From: Fimbriimonadia bacterium
GTDB lineage: Bacteria; Armatimonadota; Fimbriimonadia; Fimbriimonadales; GBS-DC
Reading direction: 5' to 3'
DNA: 57,222 bases
Assembly (NCBI GenBank): GCA_026129765.1
Contig: JAHCHP010000021.1
Coordinates: forward strand, 1 to 57,222
The notes beneath the pieces are model-generated. The model ran no database searches and was not told the DNA's origin. It worked only from the letters and a program-made list of their open reading frames with translations. Each line of letters starts with the position of its first letter. Within the stretch, counting starts at the first letter, position 1. A program made the translations under genes and the position numbers. This document shows, in pieces, positions 51,976-57,222 of the stretch.

Positions 51976-51992
51976 ACAGGAATTATACCTGT
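51976..51992 (-). promoter_or_regulatory. -10 element of pyrRB inside an inverted repeat
   Basis: ACAGG-TATAATT-CCTGT on the minus strand: GGTATAAT (51982-51989) sits in the centre of 5-base inverted arms. Seven bases separate the hexamer from the pyrR ATG. The arms could be an operator. Confidence 0.5.
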
Positions 51993-52101
51993 TGGGTAGT
52001 AGGCAAGTGAACTCTCCACTTAATCTGAGGAGGATTCAGGCAAATGCCGGCTTTTTACGTCCTTTATCATTTGCTCAATAGTTGTGATTAGAATAGGAAT
52101 T

Positions 52102-52422
52102 TTATTTTTTTGCGACATCAAAGATGATTCTCTTCTCCAAGAGAAAATACTCGTGGCTCAAAATATCCCTCATGCCTTTTGCGCCCTTCCAATCGACCTT
52201 TGGATACTCCTCGAAGAATTCGGGACTGACTTGTTTATCTAACTTTTTCAAATATTCTCCGATGACAATAATCATCATGCCCGTCGCGTCTAAACGCAAA
52301 AGACCTTCATCAGAGTTGACATAATCTTCCGGCGTAAGAATTGTTTCTGCACGCTGCCTGATTCTTTCAGCAGCCTCGTGAATCTGAGAGAGTAATTCAA
52401 GAACGACTTCAGGGTCACGCAT
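52102..52422 (-). CDS. HEPN-domain toxin (DUF86 type)
   Basis: 106 aa, all-helical HEPN fold. The R-x4-H ribonuclease motif is RDILSH, followed by EYFLLE as in DUF86 proteins. ATG 52420-52422 overlaps the antitoxin end by 8 bases. Together with the upstream MNT protein it forms a type VII toxin-antitoxin pair, in which the nucleotidyltransferase adenylylates the HEPN toxin near the motif Tyr. Confidence 0.85.
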   Translation of the reverse strand: MRDPEVVLELLSQIHEAAERIRQRAETILTPEDYVNSDEGLLRLDATGMMIIVIGEYLKKLDKQVSPEFFEEYPKVDWKGAKGMRDILSHEYFLLEKRIIFDVAKK

Positions 52423-52708
52423 AGAGAGTATCTCGCTGCAGGCGTTTTTTGAACAGGGGGCGCAAGTCTTGATGCTTTCGTACAAGGTCAACAGGGTTGC
52501 CAAGAATTGCTTGAAGCTCTTCACGAAGTCGGGAGAGTTTGTAAATGTCTGGATGCTCCATCTCTATCACGATGTCGATATCGCTGTCCTCATGCTGCTC
52601 ATTGCGGGCTACTGAGCCGAACATGCCAATAGCGGTTAGCCCGTACTTCTCAAAAAGCCGTGCTTTTTCACTGCGTAAAACTTCTAAAACATGTTCACGA
52701 GTTATCAT
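52415..52708 (-). CDS. MNT-type minimal nucleotidyltransferase antitoxin
   Basis: 97 aa. The polymerase-beta-like motif GMFGSVARNEQHEDSDIDIV gives GS and the two metal Asp residues. The third acidic residue is in NPVDLV. It modifies and neutralises the HEPN toxin. GGTATAAT lies 8 bases before the ATG, so this TA operon also seems leaderless. Confidence 0.87.
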   Translation of the reverse strand: MITREHVLEVLRSEKARLFEKYGLTAIGMFGSVARNEQHEDSDIDIVIEMEHPDIYKLSRLREELQAILGNPVDLVRKHQDLRPLFKKRLQRDTLYA

Positions 52709-52716
52709 TCTAATGA

Positions 52717-52724
52717 ATTATACC
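52717..52724 (-). promoter_or_regulatory. -10 element of MNT-HEPN operon
   Basis: GGTATAAT on the minus strand, 8 bases before the ATG at 52708; it lies between the beta-lactamase-like stop and this gene. Confidence 0.55.
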
Positions 52725-52728
52725 CTTT

Positions 52729-53601
52729 CTATTCCGCCGGTGGATAAAGAGAATGATTCTCTTCGGGAATGCGCCAGGGATGGGTTGGGTGATAATGATT
52801 CCACACCGCGCGCGAGAGGGCTTTGATGGCTAACTGCCCTTCGTTGTCAGGTGTCCAGCGGGTGTCTAAGGCTTCTTTGGTGAAAGTAGCCAGCATGTAG
52901 GGTCCCGAAGGCGAGAAGACAATTCCCACATCTGCGCGGGTTTGATTGATGGAACCTGATTTGCTGCAGACGGTGACCTCAGGGGGACATTGCGCGGCGA
53001 TGAGATCATCGTAAAACTGGTGGCTTAAGATTCGGAGCATCTCGTCGCAAGCGGCGGGCGTTCCAGCCTTTCCCACCCGAATCGCGTTGAGCAGGGTCAC
53101 CATATCGTTGGGCGTGGTCATACCCAACCCCCACTGGTTGCAGAGCGCGACCAACTCTGCGTCCTCATCCGGTCTCAAGGCAAGCAGACGGGTCTCTTTG
53201 GTTCCTTGCCGGAAAAGCCAGTCGTTGATGTTGACCGTTCCCAGCTTGCGCGCAAGCATGATAGTGGCGGTGTTATCGCTCACAGTGATCATCAGGTGGA
53301 TCAGCTCTTTGACGCTGACTTCCGACCCCGCGCGATAAAACTGCAGCAGCCCAGAGCCGCCCCGCAGATCACGCAGGGTGACGGGCAAGGTTTCGTAATA
53401 GCCGAGTCTGCCTGCCATGATCTCTTCGAAGGCTTTGCCCATCACTGCGACTTTGATCGTGCTGGCGGTGGGGAAAATTTCGTCGCCCAATAGATCAATT
53501 CGTTCCTCAAAAGTGGCATGGGTGAGACTGTAGCCCATGACTCCATTGAACTGCAAGCAGATCGCATCCAATTCATCTTTTAACGCTGAGAGAGGTTTCA
53601 T
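52729..53601 (-). CDS. Class A beta-lactamase-like serine hydrolase, no signal peptide
   Basis: 290 aa. The three class A motifs are present: S-x-x-K as Ser47-Thr-Ile-Lys50 in PTASTIKVAV, SDN at 108-110 in TVSDNTATIM, and KSG at 214-216. The omega-loop Glu/Asn pair is not clear; DAELVALCNQ replaces the usual ExxLN. No export signal is seen at the N-terminus (MKPLSALKDELDAICLQF). It may be a peptidase or esterase relative rather than a true beta-lactamase. Confidence 0.82.
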   Translation of the reverse strand: MKPLSALKDELDAICLQFNGVMGYSLTHATFEERIDLLGDEIFPTASTIKVAVMGKAFEEIMAGRLGYYETLPVTLRDLRGGSGLLQFYRAGSEVSVKELIHLMITVSDNTATIMLARKLGTVNINDWLFRQGTKETRLLALRPDEDAELVALCNQWGLGMTTPNDMVTLLNAIRVGKAGTPAACDEMLRILSHQFYDDLIAAQCPPEVTVCSKSGSINQTRADVGIVFSPSGPYMLATFTKEALDTRWTPDNEGQLAIKALSRAVWNHYHPTHPWRIPEENHSLYPPAE

Positions 53602-53661
53602 AGGATAGCGTTCTGTTCGACGCGCGCGGTGGAGTTCCCTGCAGAGTCAGACCTGTCATCG

Positions 53662-53669
53662 GGTATCCT
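53662..53669 (+). promoter_or_regulatory. -10-like element before the biotin carboxylase gene
   Basis: GGTATCCT, 8 bases before the ATG; a weaker match to the same core, with no ribosome-binding site in the gap. Confidence 0.4.
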
Positions 53670-53677
53670 TTTGACCT

Positions 53678-55225
53678 ATGAGTCAACCACTTTTTCGTAA
53701 GGTTTTAATCGCGAACCGGGGCGAGATCGCGCGCCGAATCATGGCAGCTTGCCGCGAGATGGGCATATCAACGGTCGCGGTCTACTCCGAAGCGGACCGG
53801 TATGCGCCCTTTGTTTGGGAGGCGGACGAAGCTTATCTGCTGGGACCTGCGCCTGCCGCGCAAAGTTATCTTAAAATGGAGAAGGTGATTGAGGTCGCGA
53901 AGCAGGCGGGCGCGGAAGCGATTCATCCCGGGTATGGTTTTCTGGCGGAGAATGCCTCTTTTGCGCGGGCATGTGAGGCGGCGGGGATTGTGTTCATCGG
54001 TCCTTCAGCGGAGGTCCTTCAGCGCTTGGGCGATAAAGGCGAGGCGAAACGACTGGCAATAAGCGCGAATGTACCCATCGTGCCAGGCTATATGCCGGAA
54101 GGCGATGTTTCCTCCGAACAGTTGCTGGAAGAAGCGCGCAAAATCGGGTTCCCTGTGTTGTTGAAAGCGGTGGCTGGCGGCGGTGGAAAGGGCATGCGCG
54201 CGGTTTGGGACGAGTCAGAATTTTTGGGCGCATGTGAAAGCGCAGCGCGCGAGGCGAAAAGCGCGTTTGGCGATGACCGCTTGATGATCGAGCGATACGT
54301 GCAACGACCGCGCCATATCGAGGTTCAAATTTTGGGCGATACGCGCGGAAACTTGATTCACCTTTTTGAGCGGGAATGTTCGGTGCAGCGCAGGCATCAA
54401 AAGATTGTGGAAGAAAGTCCTTCGCCTGCCTTGACCCCCGCATTGCGCGAGCAAATCTGCGCGGCAGCGGTGAGGTTGACGAAGGCAGCGGGATATACGA
54501 ACGCGGGAACAGTGGAGTTCTTGTTGGAGACTCCCCCCAATGAAGAAGCGCGCTTCTACTTCTTGGAAGTGAATACCCGCTTGCAAGTTGAGCATCCGGT
54601 GACGGAATGGGTGACAGGAATCGACTTGGCGCAGTGGCAAATTCGAATTGCGGCAGGGCAGCCTTTAACCCTGTGTCAAGAGGATGTGCAGGCGCGGGGA
54701 CATGCGATTGAGGCGCGTTTGTGCGCTGAAGACCCTGCCCAAGACTTCCTGCCTGCGACGGGACCCGTCACGCATTGGCGCGCGCCTGCGTTGCCGGGAT
54801 GGCGGGTCGATGCGGGTGTGGAGAGCGGCTCAGAGATTTCTCCTTACTACGACTCGATGTTGGCGAAGGTGATTGCCTACGCGGCAGATCGCGAAAGCGC
54901 GCTGAACCGCATGTGTCATGGGTTATCAAGCATGGAAGTGGCGGGCATCAAAACGAATCTTGCCTTTTTGAGGGAGTTGATATCCCATCCCGCGTTTAGG
55001 GCAGGTGATCTGCATACGGGTTTTTTGGAAGAGCATGCGGAGATTCTGAAACCGGAAAAGAGCGCGCCTCCCGAAGAGGTTTTGCTTGCGCTGGCAGCCG
55101 CAGAAACGCTGCCTCGGCAGGAGAGTTTTGGGGCGACAACCAACGGCTCAGACAGCGATTATTCCCTGCCTTGGCGCGCTTTAGCAGGTTGGCGGTTGGG
55201 CGATATGGGGGGAACCAGCAGATGA
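53678..55225 (+). CDS. Acyl-CoA carboxylase biotin carboxylase subunit, carrier domain missing
   Basis: 515 aa. The ATP-grasp biotin carboxylase domain is complete: KVLIANRGEIARRI, the Gly-rich VAGGGGKGMRAV, EVQILGDTRGN, RECSVQRRHQK and EVNTRLQVEHPVTE. The C-terminal end, SDYSLPWRALAGWRLGD, looks like the start of the BT linker of methylcrotonyl- or propionyl-CoA carboxylase alpha chains. It then stops, so the linker remainder and biotinyl domain are absent. The last codons overlap ymdB in ATGA. A separate carrier protein and carboxyltransferase are needed; neither is in the window. Confidence 0.87.
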   Translation: MSQPLFRKVLIANRGEIARRIMAACREMGISTVAVYSEADRYAPFVWEADEAYLLGPAPAAQSYLKMEKVIEVAKQAGAEAIHPGYGFLAENASFARACEAAGIVFIGPSAEVLQRLGDKGEAKRLAISANVPIVPGYMPEGDVSSEQLLEEARKIGFPVLLKAVAGGGGKGMRAVWDESEFLGACESAAREAKSAFGDDRLMIERYVQRPRHIEVQILGDTRGNLIHLFERECSVQRRHQKIVEESPSPALTPALREQICAAAVRLTKAAGYTNAGTVEFLLETPPNEEARFYFLEVNTRLQVEHPVTEWVTGIDLAQWQIRIAAGQPLTLCQEDVQARGHAIEARLCAEDPAQDFLPATGPVTHWRAPALPGWRVDAGVESGSEISPYYDSMLAKVIAYAADRESALNRMCHGLSSMEVAGIKTNLAFLRELISHPAFRAGDLHTGFLEEHAEILKPEKSAPPEEVLLALAAAETLPRQESFGATTNGSDSDYSLPWRALAGWRLGDMGGTSR

Positions 55226-55992
55226 GAATTCTGTTCTTGGGCGATATTGTGGGTAAGCCGGGGCGTCATGGGGTTCGGGACCTCCTGCCAGAATGGAAAA
55301 CGCGCTATGCGCCGGATGTGGTGATCGCGAATGGCGAAAACGCGGCGGGCGGGGTGGGGATTACGCCCGACATCGCGAATGAACTGTTCCGCTATGGGAT
55401 CGAGATCATCACGCTGGGCAACCATGTATGGGGCAAGAAAGAGATTTATCCTGCGCTGGAGAGCGATCCGCGTTTGCTGCGTCCCGCTAATTACGCGCCT
55501 GGCGTGCCGGGCAAGGGATGGGGCATGTTTCAAGTGTTGGATAAGCCGCTGGCGGTGATGGCGCTGGCGGGGCGTGTCTTTATGGAGCCTGCCGACTGCC
55601 CCTTCCGGGTCTTCGATGCATTGCGCCCAGAAATTGAGACGCCGTTTCTGTTTGTCGATTTTCATGGCGAGGCGACTTCCGAAAAGATGGCGTTTAGCTT
55701 GCACGTTGACGGGCGCGCCAGCGCGGTTATCGGCACGCATACACATACGCAAACCGCCGATGAGCGCATTTTGCCGGGCGGAACCGCGTTTCTGTCTGAT
55801 GTGGGGATGTGCGGTCCTTACGACTCGGTGATTGGGATGGATCCCGACATCATTGTGCCGCGCTTCTTAACGCAGTTGCCTTCGAAGTTTGAAGTGGCAA
55901 AAAGCGATCCGGTGGTGTGCGGGGTGTTGTTGGATTTGGATCGTCAGACAGGCAGGGCATTGTCTATCGAGCGTTTGCAACATCGCCCTTGA
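55222..55992 (+). CDS. ymdB: YmdB-family metallophosphoesterase
   Basis: 256 aa. Cyclic-nucleotide or RNA-linked phosphodiesterase family with MRILFLGDIVGKPGR, IANGENAAGGVGI, ITLGNHVWGKKE and GTHTHTQTADERI, which supply the dinuclear metal ligands. FLSDVGMCGPYDSVIGM is the family C-terminal motif. ATG 55222 overlaps the preceding stop. In Bacillus the enzyme affects motility versus biofilm decisions; the role here is inferred only. Confidence 0.92.
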   Translation: MRILFLGDIVGKPGRHGVRDLLPEWKTRYAPDVVIANGENAAGGVGITPDIANELFRYGIEIITLGNHVWGKKEIYPALESDPRLLRPANYAPGVPGKGWGMFQVLDKPLAVMALAGRVFMEPADCPFRVFDALRPEIETPFLFVDFHGEATSEKMAFSLHVDGRASAVIGTHTHTQTADERILPGGTAFLSDVGMCGPYDSVIGMDPDIIVPRFLTQLPSKFEVAKSDPVVCGVLLDLDRQTGRALSIERLQHRP

Positions 55993-55995
55993 ACC

Positions 55996-56778
55996 TCACA
56001 AAAACCACTTCAGGTACATTCGAATGGCGGTGTAGATCATCACCCCAGCAAAAATGAACCGCAGCGCGCGTGTGGGGACGCGCATGCCCATCACCGCGCC
56101 GATTTTTGCGCCTACCATCACTCCCAACACGCACGGCACAACCAGGTCAGGAATGATCGCGCCCTCTGCCAAATAGATCAGCGCGCTGATGGCAGCGGTT
56201 GCGCCAATGAGAAAACCGCTGGTGCCGATGGCTGCGCGGAGCGGGTAACCCAATGTCCCGTTGATGAGCGGGACCTGGATGAGTCCGCCGCCCACCCCCA
56301 ATAGCGCAGAGATGATCCCGCTGAGTATGGAGACCCCATAGACGATGGGGCGTTTGTGATAGGGGATTTCTGACGAACTGGGCGCGGGCGTTGAAGCCGC
56401 TGACTCTTTGGCGGGTTTCGCGGCGCGGATCATTTGGAACAGCACATAGAAGATGAGAATAATAAACAGCGCGGCAACCATTTTTTCGGAGATGCGCGTT
56501 CCAAGTACTCCGCCCAGAATCGCGCCCAAAACCATGGGAATCAACAGACGCGCGCCCAGATTGACGTTCGTTAGTCCTGCCCGCAAGTAGGTTTGGACGC
56601 CGACGCAGGAAGTGGCAACGATGCTGACCAAGCTGGCGGCGATGGCAGCGGTCAGTTCCACGTGAAAGAGCAGGGTCATGGCAGGCACAAGGATGATCCC
56701 ACCTCCCAAGCCCAGCATCGCGCCGAACGCTCCCGCGCCCACCGACACAAGAAAGAGCCCCAACGGTTCCCAGTTCAT
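55996..56778 (-). CDS. TauE/SafE-family membrane transporter
   Basis: 260 aa, about eight membrane helices in two homologous halves, each starting with a GGG motif: GAMLGLGGGIILVPAM and SALLGVGGGLIQVPLI. The family exports sulfite, sulfoacetate or related organic anions. ATG 56776-56778 is used; it lacks a clear ribosome-binding site, and a longer N-terminus would be hydrophilic and unlike the family. It converges on ymdB with a gap of 3 bases. Confidence 0.87.
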   Translation of the reverse strand: MNWEPLGLFLVSVGAGAFGAMLGLGGGIILVPAMTLLFHVELTAAIAASLVSIVATSCVGVQTYLRAGLTNVNLGARLLIPMVLGAILGGVLGTRISEKMVAALFIILIFYVLFQMIRAAKPAKESAASTPAPSSSEIPYHKRPIVYGVSILSGIISALLGVGGGLIQVPLINGTLGYPLRAAIGTSGFLIGATAAISALIYLAEGAIIPDLVVPCVLGVMVGAKIGAVMGMRVPTRALRFIFAGVMIYTAIRMYLKWFL

Positions 56779-56830
56779 GGCACGCTTGTACTGTTCGCGA
56801 AGGGGACGGGTATTCCTTTCTTTAGAAATG

Positions 56831-56838
56831 GGTATACT
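56831..56838 (+). promoter_or_regulatory. -10 element of yefM-yoeB
   Basis: GGTATACT, 18 bases before the ATG; GAGGGGAAG lies between. Confidence 0.5.
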
Positions 56839-56856
56839 TGAAGAGGGGAAGATTGC

Positions 56857-57099
56857 ATGAAAACAATTCCAGCAGAAAAAGCCAAAGCCACTTTGGATCA
56901 TCTCTTAAAAGAGGTTGCTTCTTCACATGAGCCTATTCAGATTACAGGTGAGCCTGTGAATGGGGTCTTAGTTTCGGAAGAGGATTGGCGGTCTATTCAA
57001 GAGACACTTTACCTTTTGTCTGTGCCGGGTATGCGTAAGTCTATTCAAGAGGGGTTGAAGACGCCCGTTGAGGAGTGTGCACAGGAACTAACATGGTGA
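56857..57099 (+). CDS. YefM/Phd-family antitoxin
   Basis: 80 aa. MKTIPAEKAKATLDHLLKEV and EPIQITGEPVNGVLVSEEDW match the Phd/YefM DNA-binding N-terminus. The C-terminal part, SIQETLYLLSVPGMRKSIQE, is the toxin-binding segment typical of YefM. GAGGGGAAG precedes the ATG. The toxin ORF overlaps its end by 7 bases. Confidence 0.88.
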   Translation: MKTIPAEKAKATLDHLLKEVASSHEPIQITGEPVNGVLVSEEDWRSIQETLYLLSVPGMRKSIQEGLKTPVEECAQELTW

Positions 57100-57222
57100 A
57101 ATGGCAGTTAGTTTTTACAAAACAAGCCCAAAAAGATGCTAAAAAACTGAGCGCAGCAGGACTGAAACAAAAGGCAGAGGTGATCCTAACGATTTTGAAT
57201 GAAAACCCTTATCAGAACCCGC
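57093..57222 (+). CDS. YoeB/Txe-family toxin, cut by window end
   Basis: 43 codons are visible, beginning MVKWQLVFTKQAQKDAKKLS and continuing ILTILNENPYQNP. The F-x-K-x-A-x-K-D start and ENPYQNP match Txe/YoeB ribosome-dependent mRNA interferases. Start may be ATG 57093 or GTG 57096. The catalytic C-terminus lies outside the window. Confidence 0.85.
   Translation, partial: MVKWQLVFTKQAQKDAKKLSAAGLKQKAEVILTILNENPYQNP

Noticed and set aside
55171..55225. Frameshift joining the biotin carboxylase to a lost biotinyl domain
   Set aside because: The next frame is a complete ymdB starting at once; no biotinyl MKM motif is found downstream.

Overview
The window looks like a chromosomal segment of a free-living diderm bacterium, most plausibly Armatimonadota. 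The phylum is an inference. It rests on a phosphate-porin-like outer-membrane barrel, a PEP-CTERM protein, secreted proteins ending in paired dockerin-like Ca-binding loops with a terminal Cys, a DUF1559-style prepilin and a very large SpoIVB-S55-like protein. Most of the window is moderately GC-rich. The stretch from about 28.2 to 35.6 kb is visibly richer in A/T.

Layout: 1-7.3 kb holds tRNA-Glu, an isolated nuoB-nuoI pair, a lone sdhB with a Gfo/Idh oxidoreductase, and a kinase / acyl-ACP-reductase-like / zinc alcohol dehydrogenase set. 7.4-16.4 kb holds the 1459-residue S55 protein and a convergent run argD-rpmB-murB-lipoprotein-acyl-CoA mutase; the mutase carries isobutyryl-CoA mutase residues. 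16.6-26.4 kb holds a PEP-CTERM protein, purS-purQ-aspB, ribBA, an M15 peptidase, a dockerin protein, a sugar isomerase, a formiminotransferase, threonine aldolase and a Gly-rich secreted protein. 26.8-28.2 kb is rimO.

28.2-35.5 kb is the main candidate for an undescribed system. It is a compact nine-gene operon: ECF-like sigma factor; a small membrane ORF broken by an in-frame stop; a DUF1573-like membrane protein; two copies of a pair made of a secreted ten-cysteine miniprotein and a type-I membrane protein; a fusion of an O-antigen-ligase/polymerase with a GT51 peptidoglycan glycosyltransferase; and a pseudopilin. It suggests a regulated cell-surface assembly, but the function is unknown.

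35.7-43.8 kb holds a HAF-repeat/dockerin protein, a Tat-type intradiol dioxygenase, a porin, alr, a catalytically dead S41 protease paralogue beside an active one, and rpiB. From 43.8 kb to the end there are four toxin-antitoxin modules (VapBC between 30-bp direct repeats, HicBA, HEPN-MNT, YefM-YoeB) among a Crp-type regulator, a ThDP decarboxylase, a sugar-nucleotide transferase, a third dockerin protein, tRNA-Gly, pyrR-pyrB, a class A beta-lactamase-like enzyme, a truncated acyl-CoA carboxylase subunit, ymdB and a TauE-type transporter.

Two patterns cross the whole window. One is a recurrent promoter core GGTAYAAT/GGTATACT, which in several housekeeping genes lies 6-11 bases before the start codon and so implies leaderless mRNAs. 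The other is a set of short hairpin-forming dispersed repeats in the intergenic gaps. No transposase, CRISPR array, phage structural gene or rRNA was seen.
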